From contig JAJZPY010000054.1 of the NCBI GenBank assembly GCA_021811005.1, positions 1-14,136 on the forward strand: DNA of 14,136 nucleotides, written 5' to 3'. Source of the stretch: Pseudomonadota bacterium (GTDB lineage Bacteria; Pseudomonadota; Gammaproteobacteria; Burkholderiales; Ferrovaceae). Below, in pieces: positions 1 through 9,323 of this stretch. A program made the position numbers and the translations under genes. The notes under the pieces were generated by a model. It ran no database searches. It was not told where the DNA came from and saw only the letters and a program-made list of their open reading frames with translations. Position 1 is the first letter of the stretch. The number at the start of each line of letters is the position of its first letter.

Positions 1-2
1 GA

Positions 3-1523
<1,521 letters not shown>

Positions 1524-1539
1524 GGAGGCGCGCACCGCA

Positions 1540-3240
1540 GTGGCTGCCGACTCCCAGCTGCTGCACGAAGCCGGCCTGCGCGCCGCCGCCTGCGGCGACA
1601 TGGCCGAGGCCGAACGGTGCTGGCGCCAGGCCCTCGCCCTCGGTCCGGAACAGGCGGCCACCCACTTTAACCTGGGTGTGCTGATGGGCCAGAGCGGACG
1701 CAACGACGAAGCATTCCACCATTACGCCCGCGCCGCCGCCCTCGATCCCGGCAATGCGGCCGCCCACGCCAACCTGGCACTGCTGTACGAACAGCGCGGC
1801 AATTCGGCTGCTGCGGAAGCGAGCCATCGCGCGGCCCTGCAACACGACCCGCTTTCGCTGCCGATCCGCTTCAACCTGGCCAACTGGCTGACCGCATCGC
1901 CCCGACCCGAGCACCACCAGGAAGCCCGGAGGATTTACCTGGACATCCTGGGCAGCCATCCCCAGCATTTCGGCGCCTGGAACAATCTGGGCACCCTGCT
2001 GTTTGAAACCGGCTACCTGTCCGCCGCCCAGACGGCCTACACGGCCGCCATCACACACCATCCGCAGGAAGCCGGAGCCCACCTCAATCTCGCCAACCTC
2101 CTGCTGCACAAAAACGAACTGGACGCCGCGCGCGAACGGTTCCGGCACGCCCTCGACCTGGGTGCCGACGGGGCGGACGTCCATCGTGGCCTGGCTTCAT
2201 GCCACGCGCGCCTGGGAGACGAGGAGGGCGCTGCCGTCCATCGCGCACTGGGGTACGGCGCGCGGCCGCAGCTCACCATTCCCCATCGCGGCCCGGGGCC
2301 GGCCGTGCCCCTGCTGATCCTGGCGAGCGCCGAAGAAGGCAACATTCCCTGGCGCTTCCTGATCGACCGCAGTCATTTCCACACCACCATCCTGGCCACG
2401 GAATACACCGACCCCGAAGCCCCGCTGCCGCCCCACGCCCTGATCTTCAATGCCATCGGCGACGCCGACCGCTGCGCGCCGGCCCTGGCACGCGCCGAGC
2501 GCCTGGCCTTCCGCTCCAGCAGGCCATGCATCAACCCGCCGCAGCGCGTCCTGCAGACCGGACGCACCGCCCATGCCGGTCGCCTGCAGCGGCTTGACGG
2601 CCTGAAACTGGCGCGCATGGCGCTGCTCGAAAAATCGGAAACGGCGTCGTTTGCGCGAACCCTGGAAGCAGACGGCTTTGGCCTGCCCGTGCTGCTGCGT
2701 TCGCCGGGATATCACGGCGGGCAGTTTTTCGTGCGCGCGGAGACGCCCGGGGATGTGGAGCAAGCCCTGGCAAAACTGCCCGGCAACGCACTGCTGGCCC
2801 TGGAATTCCTGGATGCGCAAGGCGCGGACGGCCTGTTCCGCAAGTTCCGCATGATGTCCATCGACGGCCGCCTCCACCCCATCCACCTGGCCCTGGCGCG
2901 CCAGTGGAAAGTCCACTACTTCAGCTCCGACATGGCGCAGGCCACGGCTTACCGGGCCGAAGAAGCCGCCTTCCTGGACGACCCGGCCGGCTTTTTGGGT
3001 CCGCTCGTCATGGACACGCTGGCGCGCATGCAGGAAGCCATCGGACTGGATTATTTCGGCATGGATTTTGGCCTGGATGCGTCGGGCCAGGTGCTGCTGT
3101 TCGAGGCCAACGCCACCATGGTGCTGCAGCCGCCCACGGACGACCCGCTGTGGGACTACCGGCGCCCGGCGCTGGAACAGGCGCTCGACGCGGCGCGCGC
3201 GATGCTGCGCGAACGGGCTAGGACGAGCGGCGACGCTTGA
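1540..3240 (+). CDS. TPR-repeat protein with C-terminal ATP-grasp-like domain
   Basis: A 566-residue predicted cytoplasmic protein with no signal peptide or membrane segment. The GTG start follows AGGAGG (1523-1528) by 11 bases and fits the first TPR helix; that Shine-Dalgarno begins inside the aspS stop codon. Residues about 5-240 are six to seven tetratricopeptide repeats (for example NLGVLMGQSGRNDEA, NLALLYEQRGN, NLGTLLFETGYLSAA). Residues about 255-560 resemble the RimK/glutathione-synthetase side of the ATP-grasp superfamily: a Rossmann-like lead (LLILASAEEGN, FNAIGDAD), a glycine loop (SPGYHGG, 388-394), a basic strand (FRKFRMM, 433-439), then D509 in GMDFGLD and E522/N524 in FEANA, the expected metal-binding pattern. 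Family knowledge suggests an ATP-dependent carboxylate-amine ligase, with the TPRs holding a partner; the substrate is unknown. Downstream of aspS it may be co-transcribed, but I see no link to tRNA charging. Its 3' end overlaps the uvrA 3' end by 23 bp. Confidence 0.85.
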   Translation: MAADSQLLHEAGLRAAACGDMAEAERCWRQALALGPEQAATHFNLGVLMGQSGRNDEAFHHYARAAALDPGNAAAHANLALLYEQRGNSAAAEASHRAALQHDPLSLPIRFNLANWLTASPRPEHHQEARRIYLDILGSHPQHFGAWNNLGTLLFETGYLSAAQTAYTAAITHHPQEAGAHLNLANLLLHKNELDAARERFRHALDLGADGADVHRGLASCHARLGDEEGAAVHRALGYGARPQLTIPHRGPGPAVPLLILASAEEGNIPWRFLIDRSHFHTTILATEYTDPEAPLPPHALIFNAIGDADRCAPALARAERLAFRSSRPCINPPQRVLQTGRTAHAGRLQRLDGLKLARMALLEKSETASFARTLEADGFGLPVLLRSPGYHGGQFFVRAETPGDVEQALAKLPGNALLALEFLDAQGADGLFRKFRMMSIDGRLHPIHLALARQWKVHYFSSDMAQATAYRAEEAAFLDDPAGFLGPLVMDTLARMQEAIGLDYFGMDFGLDASGQVLLFEANATMVLQPPTDDPLWDYRRPALEQALDAARAMLRERARTSGDA

Positions 3241-6055
3241 GGTGCGGCTTGAGGAAAGCGCCGGTGAAGCTGTCCGCATGGGCGGCCACCGCTTCCGGCG
3301 TGCCCTGGGCAATGATGCGCCCGCCGCCATCCCCGCCTTCCGGTCCGAGGTCCACCACCCAGTCGGCAGTCTTGATGACGTCGAGGTTGTGTTCGATCAC
3401 CACCACCGTGTTGCCGTGGTCGCGCAACCGGTGCAGCACGCGGAGCAACAGGTCGATGTCCTGGAAGTGCAGGCCGGTGGTGGGTTCGTCGAGAATGAAA
3501 AGGGTGCGCCCGGTGTCGCGCTTGGACAGCTCGAGCGACAGCTTGACCCGCTGCGCCTCGCCGCCGGAAAGCGTGGTGGCGGACTGCCCGAGCGTGATGT
3601 AGCCCAGCCCCACGTCGAGCAGGGTCTGCAGCTTGCGGGCCACGGCCGGAATGGCGCTGAAGAATTCATGCGCGTTTTCCACCGTCATGCGCAGCACCTC
3701 GTCGATGGTCTTGCCCTTGTACTGGATCTCGAGCGTTTCGCGGTTGTAGCGCTTGCCATGACAGACGTCGCAGGGCACGTAGATGTCCGGCAGAAAATGC
3801 ATTTCCACCTTGATCACGCCGTCGCCCTGGCAGGCTTCGCAGCGCCCCCCCTTCACGTTGAAGGAAAAGCGGCCGGGCCCGTAGCCCCGTTCGCGCGCCT
3901 GGGGTATGCCGGCAAAAAGCTCCCGGATGGGCGTGAACAATCCCGTGTAGGTGGCCGGATTGGAACGCGGCGTGCGCCCGATCGGGCTTTGGTCCACGTT
4001 GATCACCTTGTCGAAATGTTCCAGACCTTCAATGCGCCCATAGGGTGCCGGTTCCGCCGAACTGTCGTAGAGGTGGCGCGCCACCGCGGCATACACCGTG
4101 TCGTTGATGAGCGTGGATTTGCCTGAGCCCGACACCCCGGTGATGGAAATGAACAGCCCCACGGGCAAGGACAGGTCGACGCCCTTCAGGTTGTTGCCCG
4201 AGGCGCCACGGATCACCAGGCTGCGTTCCGCGTCGGGCGCCCGGCGCGATTCGGGCAGGGCGATGCGGCGCGCGCCCGTCAGGTATTGCCCGGTGAGCGA
4301 AGCGGGATTGGCCGCCACTTCGGCCGGAGTGCCCGTGGCCACCACCCGCCCGCCGTGTTCTCCCGCACCGGGACCCATGTCCACCACGAAATCCGCCGCG
4401 CGGATGGCGTCTTCATCGTGTTCCACCACGATCACGCTGTTGCCCAGGTCGCGCAGGCGCACCAGGGTTTCCAGCAGGCGATGGTTGTCGCGCTGGTGCA
4501 GGCCGATGGACGGTTCGTCCAGCACGTACATGACTCCCGTGAGGCCGGAGCCGATCTGCGAGGCCAGGCGGATGCGCTGCGCTTCGCCGCCCGACAGGGT
4601 GTCGGCGGAACGGTCGAGCTGCAGGTAGTCGAGTCCCACGTTGTTGAGGAACTGCAGGCGTGCCACGATTTCCTTGAGGATCTTGTCGGCGATGGCGAGC
4701 TTTTTGCCCTTGAGCTTGAGATGCTGGAAGAGGGAAAGCGCATCCTTGAGCGGCAGCGCGCTCAACTCGTACAGCGTATGCCGGCCCACCCGCACGTTGC
4801 GTGCTTCGCGCCGCAGGCGCGTGCCATTGCATTCGGGGCAGGGCTTCTGGTTGAGCAGCTTGGACAGCTCTTCGCGCACCATGACCGAATCCGTCTCGTC
4901 GTAGCGCCGGTCCAGGCTCGGAATCACGCCATCGAACGCGTGTTCCTTGATGCGGAAGCGGCCCCGTTCGCCCGGATAGCGGAAGGCGATCTTTTCCTTG
5001 CCCGAACCCATGAGCACGATGTCCTGCACCCGCTGGGGCAGGCGCTCGAAAGGCGTTTCGAGGTCGAAGCCATAGTGCGCGGCGAGGTCCGTGAGCATCT
5101 GGAAATAAAACTGGTTGCGCCGGTCCCAGCCCTTGATGGCGCCGCCTGCAAGACTCAGGTGCGGGAAAGCCACCACGCGCCGCGGATCGAAAAAGCTGAT
5201 CACGCCCAGTCCGTCGCAATGGGCGCAGGCCCCCATGGGATTGTTGAAGGAAAACAGGCGCGGCTCGAGCTCCGGCAAGGAATAGCTGCACACCGGGCAG
5301 GCAAAGCGCGCGGAAAACAGGTGCTCCCGGCCGCCATCCATTTCCACTGCCAGCGCCCGTCCGTCCGCGTGGCGCAAGGCCGTCTCGAAAGACTCGGCCA
5401 GGCGCTGCTTCATTTCAGGACGCACCTTGAGGCGATCCACCACCACTTCGATGGTGTGCTTCTGGTTTTTGTCGAGCTTCGGAATGGCGTCGATGTCCAC
5501 CACCGCACCGTCGATGCGCAGCCTCACGAAACCCTGGGCGCGCAACTCGTTGAACAGCTCCTGCTGCTGCCCCTTGCGCCCGATCACCAGGGGCGCCAGG
5601 ATCATGAGACGGGTGTCCACAGGCAACGCCAGCACGTGATCCACCATCTGCGACACGCTCTGCGCCTCCAGCAGGATCTGGTGCTCGGGGCAGTAGGGGT
5701 CGCCCACGCGCGCGAACAGCAGGCGCAGGTAATCGTGGATTTCCGTCACCGTGCCCACCGTGGAACGGGGGTTGTGGCTGGTGGCCTTCTGCTCGATGGA
5801 AATGGCAGGGGACAGGCCTTCGATGAGGTCCACGTCGGGCTTTTCCATCAGCTGCAGGAACTGGCGCGCGTAAGCGGACAGGGACTCCACGTAACGGCGC
5901 TGTCCTTCGGCATACAGCGTGTCGAACGCGAGCGACGACTTGCCCGACCCCGACAGTCCGGTGATCACCGCCAGCCGGTGACGCGGAATGTCCAGATCGA
6001 TGTTTTTCAGGTTGTGGGTACGTGCGCCCCGGATGCGCAGGAAATCTTGTGTCAC
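3218..6055 (-). CDS. uvrA: UvrABC system protein A, DNA damage recognition ATPase
   Basis: UvrA dimers find bulky DNA lesions and load UvrB in nucleotide excision repair. From the GTG at 6055 the product has 945 residues, close to the usual 940. In order: Walker A GLSGSGKSS (33-41), zinc module with C253/C256/C277/C280, CPECNGTRL (about 406-414), signature LSGGE (487-491) and Walker B LDEPS (about 512-516) of the first ATPase; then Walker A GVSGSGKST (640-648), zinc finger C739/C742/C762/C765, signature LSGGE (829-833) and Walker B LDEPT (about 855-859). All key residues are intact. The frame stays open to a TTG at 6112, but family members begin just before RIRGARTHNLKN, so I choose the GTG. 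A likely promoter -10 (6101-6106) also lies downstream of the TTG. No clear Shine-Dalgarno precedes the GTG, so the exact start is uncertain. The gene ends in a short basic tail (LKRRRSS). Confidence 0.97.
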   Translation of the reverse strand: MTQDFLRIRGARTHNLKNIDLDIPRHRLAVITGLSGSGKSSLAFDTLYAEGQRRYVESLSAYARQFLQLMEKPDVDLIEGLSPAISIEQKATSHNPRSTVGTVTEIHDYLRLLFARVGDPYCPEHQILLEAQSVSQMVDHVLALPVDTRLMILAPLVIGRKGQQQELFNELRAQGFVRLRIDGAVVDIDAIPKLDKNQKHTIEVVVDRLKVRPEMKQRLAESFETALRHADGRALAVEMDGGREHLFSARFACPVCSYSLPELEPRLFSFNNPMGACAHCDGLGVISFFDPRRVVAFPHLSLAGGAIKGWDRRNQFYFQMLTDLAAHYGFDLETPFERLPQRVQDIVLMGSGKEKIAFRYPGERGRFRIKEHAFDGVIPSLDRRYDETDSVMVREELSKLLNQKPCPECNGTRLRREARNVRVGRHTLYELSALPLKDALSLFQHLKLKGKKLAIADKILKEIVARLQFLNNVGLDYLQLDRSADTLSGGEAQRIRLASQIGSGLTGVMYVLDEPSIGLHQRDNHRLLETLVRLRDLGNSVIVVEHDEDAIRAADFVVDMGPGAGEHGGRVVATGTPAEVAANPASLTGQYLTGARRIALPESRRAPDAERSLVIRGASGNNLKGVDLSLPVGLFISITGVSGSGKSTLINDTVYAAVARHLYDSSAEPAPYGRIEGLEHFDKVINVDQSPIGRTPRSNPATYTGLFTPIRELFAGIPQARERGYGPGRFSFNVKGGRCEACQGDGVIKVEMHFLPDIYVPCDVCHGKRYNRETLEIQYKGKTIDEVLRMTVENAHEFFSAIPAVARKLQTLLDVGLGYITLGQSATTLSGGEAQRVKLSLELSKRDTGRTLFILDEPTTGLHFQDIDLLLRVLHRLRDHGNTVVVIEHNLDVIKTADWVVDLGPEGGDGGGRIIAQGTPEAVAAHADSFTGAFLKPHLKRRRSS

Positions 6056-6139
6056 AAATGTCGGCGCCGCATTCAATGCTGGAATAAGTTTTAACCTGTT
6101 AATATACGCCAAAATCTTACTTTATCCCGCCTCGTTCCC
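6056..6139. promoter_or_regulatory. Divergent promoter region between uvrA and the MFS gene
   Basis: This 84-base spacer separates two genes reading away from each other and includes a markedly AT-rich stretch (about 6084-6125) in an otherwise GC-rich window. On the plus strand, TG-T-TAATAT (6097-6105) resembles an extended -10 element and would start a leader of about 28 bases for the transporter gene. On the minus strand the overlapping TATATT (6106-6101) matches 5 of 6 bases of TATAAT and would give uvrA a leader of about 38 bases. I see no good -35 (TTGACA-like) for either direction. A CTGT at 6096-6099 could be half of a LexA box, but the second half is poor. Assigned from position and composition only. 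Confidence 0.4.
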
Positions 6140-7315
6140 ATGAAAACCACCGATAAAATGAATCCCCTGGAATGGCGCGCCAGCCTGGGGTTGGCCAGCA
6201 TTTTTGGCCTGCGCATGCTGGGCATGTTCATCATTCTGCCGGTTTTTGCCCTGTACGCCGGGCATTTGCCGGGTGGGGACGACAAGGTGCTGGTGGGCAT
6301 CGCGCTCGGCGCCTACGGACTGACCCAGGCCCTGCTGCAGATTCCGCTGGGCTGGCTGTCGGACCGCATCGGACGCAAACCCGTGATCGCAGGAGGGCTG
6401 GTGATTTTTGCCTTGGGCAGTTTCGTGGCCGCTTCCGCCGGCAGCATCGGCGGCATCATCCTGGGCCGCGTCATCCAGGGGGCCGGTGCCATTTCCGCCG
6501 CCATCATCGCCCTCACGGCCGACCTCACGCGCGAACAGCACCGCACCAAGGCGATGGCGCTCATCGGCGTCACCATCGGGCTCACGTTCAGCGCCTCCAT
6601 GATTCTTGCCCCGGTCCTGTATCCCCACATCGGCGTGCCCGGCATTTTCGCCATGACCGGCGTGCTGGCCCTGCTGGCCATCGGCGTCTCGCAATGGGTC
6701 GTGCCCGATTCCCCGCACGCGCCGCAGCGTGCGCCGCGCGCATCGTTCTCCCTGGTGCTGCGCCATGCCGAACTGCTGCGCCTCAACTGGGGCATTTTCG
6801 CGCTGCACGCCAGCCTCATGGCCACCTTCGTGGTGGTGCCGCAGTCCCTGGTGCAGGCCGGGCTGCCCCAGTCCGATCACTGGAAACTGTACCTGCCAGT
6901 GATGGCGGGATCCTTCATCCTCATGATTCCCGGCGTCGCCCTGTCCCACGGCAAGTGGCGCAAGGCGGTTTTCCTTGCTTCGGTGGCCGTCCTGCTGGCC
7001 GCGCAGGCCATCCTGTTCACGGGCCTGGGCAGCGTGCGCGGCATCGCCACCGGGTTGACGGTCTTTTTCGTGGCCTTCAACGTGCTGGAAGCCTCCCTGC
7101 CCTCGCTGGTCACCGTGGTGACCCCGCCGGGCACCAAGGGGACGGCCACCGGCATCTACAGCAGCATCCAGTTCCTGGGCGCCTTCTGCGGCGGAGCCCT
7201 GGCGGGCCTCCTGTCCAAGCATTGGGGGTCCGACGTCGTACCCGTATTCTGCGCGGGGCTCACCACCATCTGGCTTGCGGTGGCGTGGCCCATGCAGGTC
7301 AAAAAAGCCAGCTAA
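6140..7315 (+). CDS. MFS transporter, YajR-like, without the C-terminal YAM domain
   Basis: A 391-residue inner-membrane protein with about 12 predicted membrane helices, of the drug:H+ antiporter type in the major facilitator superfamily. It resembles E. coli YajR along the whole membrane part: RMLGMF (25-30), AYGLTQALLQIP (58-69), motif A GWLSDRIGRK (71-80), the helix-4 motif GRVIQGAGAI (109-118), LTREQHRTKAMA (129-140), and FFVAFNVLEASLPSL in the second half. E. coli YajR has about 60 further residues forming a soluble YAM domain; here the protein stops just after helix 12. The substrate is not known from sequence; proton-driven efflux is an inference from the family. The ATG at 6140 has no clear Shine-Dalgarno; an in-frame ATG at 6158 is the alternative. 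The stop is 17 bases before ssb, so the two genes probably share a transcript. Confidence 0.88.
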   Translation: MKTTDKMNPLEWRASLGLASIFGLRMLGMFIILPVFALYAGHLPGGDDKVLVGIALGAYGLTQALLQIPLGWLSDRIGRKPVIAGGLVIFALGSFVAASAGSIGGIILGRVIQGAGAISAAIIALTADLTREQHRTKAMALIGVTIGLTFSASMILAPVLYPHIGVPGIFAMTGVLALLAIGVSQWVVPDSPHAPQRAPRASFSLVLRHAELLRLNWGIFALHASLMATFVVVPQSLVQAGLPQSDHWKLYLPVMAGSFILMIPGVALSHGKWRKAVFLASVAVLLAAQAILFTGLGSVRGIATGLTVFFVAFNVLEASLPSLVTVVTPPGTKGTATGIYSSIQFLGAFCGGALAGLLSKHWGSDVVPVFCAGLTTIWLAVAWPMQVKKAS

Positions 7316-7332
7316 CCGAGGGAGAAACAGTC

Positions 7333-7785
7333 ATGGCATCAGTCAACAAAGTGATTCTGGTGGGCAACCTGGGGCGCGACCCCGAAGTCCGGTACATGCC
7401 CGATGGCGGTGCCATCACCAACATCAGCGTGGCCACCACCGACACCTGGAAGGACAAGAGCGGAGAAAAGCAGGAGCGCACCGAATGGCACCGGGTGGCC
7501 TTTTTCGGCAAGCTCGCCGAAATCGCCGGCGAATACCTGAAGAAGGGCAGCCAGGTGTACCTCGAAGGCCGCCTGCAAACCCGCAAGTGGCAGGACAAGG
7601 ACGGCCAGGACAAGTACACCACGGAAATCGTGGCAGACCGCATGCAGATGCTGGGCAGCCGTTCCGGTGGCGGCTCCGCCAGCGCCGACATGCCTTCCGG
7701 CAACGGCGGCTCCTCCCGCTCTTCCGGCGGCAACGGTGGCAACGGCGGCAAGTTCGACGATTTCCCGGACGACATCCCGTTCTGA
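7333..7785 (+). CDS. ssb: Single-stranded DNA-binding protein
   Basis: SSB coats single-stranded DNA during replication, recombination and repair, and recruits partner proteins through its acidic tail. The product has 150 residues. Residues 1 to about 108 are the OB-fold (starting MASVNKVILVGNLGRDPEVR, with TEWHRVAFFGKLAEI and GSQVYLEGRLQTRKW), residues about 110-140 are a Gly/Ser/Asn-rich flexible linker, and the last residues are the conserved tip DDFPDDIPF. The start is the ATG preceded by GAGGGAG (7318-7324) at 8 bases. The same frame is open far upstream through the transporter gene, so an automatic caller could extend it to 6172; the homology and the ribosome binding site rule that out. 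It is probably transcribed with the transporter gene and ends before a double hairpin and terminator. Confidence 0.98.
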   Translation: MASVNKVILVGNLGRDPEVRYMPDGGAITNISVATTDTWKDKSGEKQERTEWHRVAFFGKLAEIAGEYLKKGSQVYLEGRLQTRKWQDKDGQDKYTTEIVADRMQMLGSRSGGGSASADMPSGNGGSSRSSGGNGGNGGKFDDFPDDIPF

Positions 7786-7790
7786 GCAAC

Positions 7791-7810
7791 CTTCCGGCGC
7801 AAGCCGGAAG
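7791..7810 (+). other. Perfect 8-bp hairpin with GCAA loop after ssb
   Basis: CTTCCGGC (7791-7798), loop GCAA, GCCGGAAG (7803-7810), beginning 5 bases after the ssb stop. GCAA is a stable GNRA tetraloop in RNA. No T-tract follows on the plus strand, so it is not itself a terminator in that direction; a role in protecting the ssb mRNA 3' end is an inference. Confidence 0.7.
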
Positions 7811-7816
7811 CTTCGC

Positions 7817-7850
7817 AAAAAAAACCGCCGGATGACCGGCGGTTTTTTTT
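7817..7850. terminator. Bidirectional intrinsic terminator between ssb and rplQ
   Basis: A8 (7817-7824), stem CCGCCGG (7825-7831), loop ATGA, stem CCGGCGG (7836-7842), T8 (7843-7850). The arms form a 15-bp inverted repeat with no mismatch. It gives a GC stem plus U-tract on both strands, fitting the convergent ssb (+) and rplQ (-) genes it separates. Confidence 0.95.
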
Positions 7851-7869
7851 GGGGCCCGGAAAACCTGCT

Positions 7870-8265
7870 TCAGGCTTCCGGTGCCGCTTCGGCCGAGCCC
7901 GTCTGTTCGGGACGGTCCAGCAGTTCGACCAGCGCCATGGGGGCGTTGTCGCCCTGACGGAAACCGAACTTGAGGATGCGCAGGTAGCCCCCGTTGCGGG
8001 TCTGGTAGCGCGGACCCAGTTCGTCGAACAGCTTGGTGACCATTTCGCGGTCGCGCAGGCGGCTGAAGGCCAGACGCCGGTTGGCGAGCGAAGGGGCCTT
8101 GCCCAGCGTGATCAGCGGTTCAGCCACGCGGCGCAGTTCCTTGGCCTTGGGCAGCGTGGTGCGAATCACTTCATGCCGCAGCAGGGAGTTGGTCATGTTG
8201 CGCAGCATGGCCAGCCGGTGACTGGTGGTGCGGTTCAGCTTGCGATTGCTCTGACGGTGACGCAT
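7870..8265 (-). CDS. rplQ: 50S ribosomal protein L17
   Basis: Large-subunit protein L17, 131 residues (E. coli about 127). The N-terminus MRHRQSNRKLNRTTSHR and the following NMTNSLLRHEVIRTTLPKAKE are the family signature; the C-terminal tail (EQTGSAEAAPEA) is acidic and Ala-rich, as often varies in this family. The ATG at 8265 is preceded by TAGGA about 10 bases upstream. It is the last gene of the alpha operon, 35 bases after rpoA, and the bidirectional terminator follows. Confidence 0.98.
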   Translation of the reverse strand: MRHRQSNRKLNRTTSHRLAMLRNMTNSLLRHEVIRTTLPKAKELRRVAEPLITLGKAPSLANRRLAFSRLRDREMVTKLFDELGPRYQTRNGGYLRILKFGFRQGDNAPMALVELLDRPEQTGSAEAAPEA

Positions 8266-8300
8266 GATGAATTTTTCCTATAGATTCGTGTCGATCGCGC

Positions 8301-9287
8301 TTAGCGGCGGTCGGTCAGGCCGGCAGGCGGCCAGTTTTCCAGCTTCATGCCCAGCGTCAGGCTCTTGGACGCCAGCACTTCCTTGATTTCGTTGAGCGAC
8401 TTGCGACCCAGGTTGGGGGTCTTGAGCAGTTCGGTCTCGGTACGCTGAATCAGGTCGCCGATGTAGTAAATGTTTTCGGCCTTGAGGCAGTTGGCGGAGC
8501 GGACCGTGAGTTCGAGATCGTCCACGGGCTGCAGCAGGATGGGATCCACCTGCGGCGCCTTGGTTGCTTCCAGGGCCATGGGCGTACCCTGCAGATCGGC
8601 AAAAATGTGCAGCTGGTCCATCAGCACGCGCGCGGCGAAACGGATGGCTTCCTCGGGTTCGATGGCACCGTTGGTTTCAATGTCCATGACCAGCTTGTCG
8701 AGGTCGGTGCGCTGTTCCACGCGCGCGCTTTCCACGGAGTAGCTGACACGGCGCACGGGGCTGAAGGAGGCGTCCAGCTGGATGCCGCCCACGGCGCGCG
8801 ATTCCTGGTCAACCGCACGGGTGGTGGCGGGCTGGTAGCCGCGTCCCTGTTCGACCTTGATCTGCATGTCGAGCTTGCCGCCGGCCGTGAGGTGAGCGAT
8901 CACGTGGTCGGGGTTGATGATTTCCACGTCGTGCTGGGCTTCGATGTCGCCCGCCGTGACCACGCCCGGGCCCACCTTGATGAGCTTGAGCACCGTCTCA
9001 TTGTGGTTGTGCAGCTTGAGCACCACGCCCTTGAGGTTGAGGAGCAGGTCCACCACGTCTTCCTGGACGCCTTCCACGGTGGAGTACTCGTGCAACACGC
9101 CGGCAATCTTGACTTCCGTCGGCGCAAACCCCGGCATGGAAGACAGCAAAATCCGGCGCAGGGCGTTGCCCAGCGTGTGGCCATAACCGCGCTCGAAAGG
9201 CTCCATCACCACCTTGGCATAGGTGGGAGAAACATTCTGCACTTCGATACTGCGCGGCTTCAGAAAAGCATTGGTTTGGCTTTGCAT
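8301..9287 (-). CDS. rpoA: DNA-directed RNA polymerase alpha subunit
   Basis: The alpha dimer nucleates RNA polymerase assembly and contacts UP elements and activators. 328 residues, versus 329 in E. coli. The N-terminal domain contains FERGYGHTLGNALRRILLSS (residues about 31-50), a core dimerisation and assembly motif, and LHEYSTVEGVQEDV. The C-terminal domain keeps the DNA- and activator-binding segment VRSANCLKAENI and the helix-hairpin-helix region LLKTPNLGRKSLNEIK, ending LGMKLENWPP, nearly identical to E. coli. The ATG at 9287 has AAGGA 6-7 bases upstream. The gene lies between rpsD (36 bases away) and rplQ (35 bases away), the standard alpha-operon order. Confidence 0.99.
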   Translation of the reverse strand: MQSQTNAFLKPRSIEVQNVSPTYAKVVMEPFERGYGHTLGNALRRILLSSMPGFAPTEVKIAGVLHEYSTVEGVQEDVVDLLLNLKGVVLKLHNHNETVLKLIKVGPGVVTAGDIEAQHDVEIINPDHVIAHLTAGGKLDMQIKVEQGRGYQPATTRAVDQESRAVGGIQLDASFSPVRRVSYSVESARVEQRTDLDKLVMDIETNGAIEPEEAIRFAARVLMDQLHIFADLQGTPMALEATKAPQVDPILLQPVDDLELTVRSANCLKAENIYYIGDLIQRTETELLKTPNLGRKSLNEIKEVLASKSLTLGMKLENWPPAGLTDRR

Positions 9288-9323
9288 CGTCTGTCCTTGT
9301 AACTGACTGGTGAAGGAACTCTG

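Noticed and set aside
4286..6094. Long plus-strand open frame (about 600 codons) opposite uvrA
   Set aside because: The product is His/Arg/Gln-rich with no recognisable domain and lies fully antisense to a clear uvrA. High GC removes stop codons in this frame; it is a shadow.
6096..6111. Possible LexA (SOS) box between uvrA and the transporter gene
   Set aside because: CTGTTAATATAC has a good left half, but the right half (GCCA instead of ACAG) is poor, so I do not call a LexA site. A matrix scan with betaproteobacterial LexA sites would settle it.
6172..7332. Upstream extension of the ssb reading frame through the transporter gene
   Set aside because: The frame is open without a stop, but the translated part is not protein-like, overlaps the real transporter gene, and ssb has its own ribosome binding site and family-typical start at 7333.
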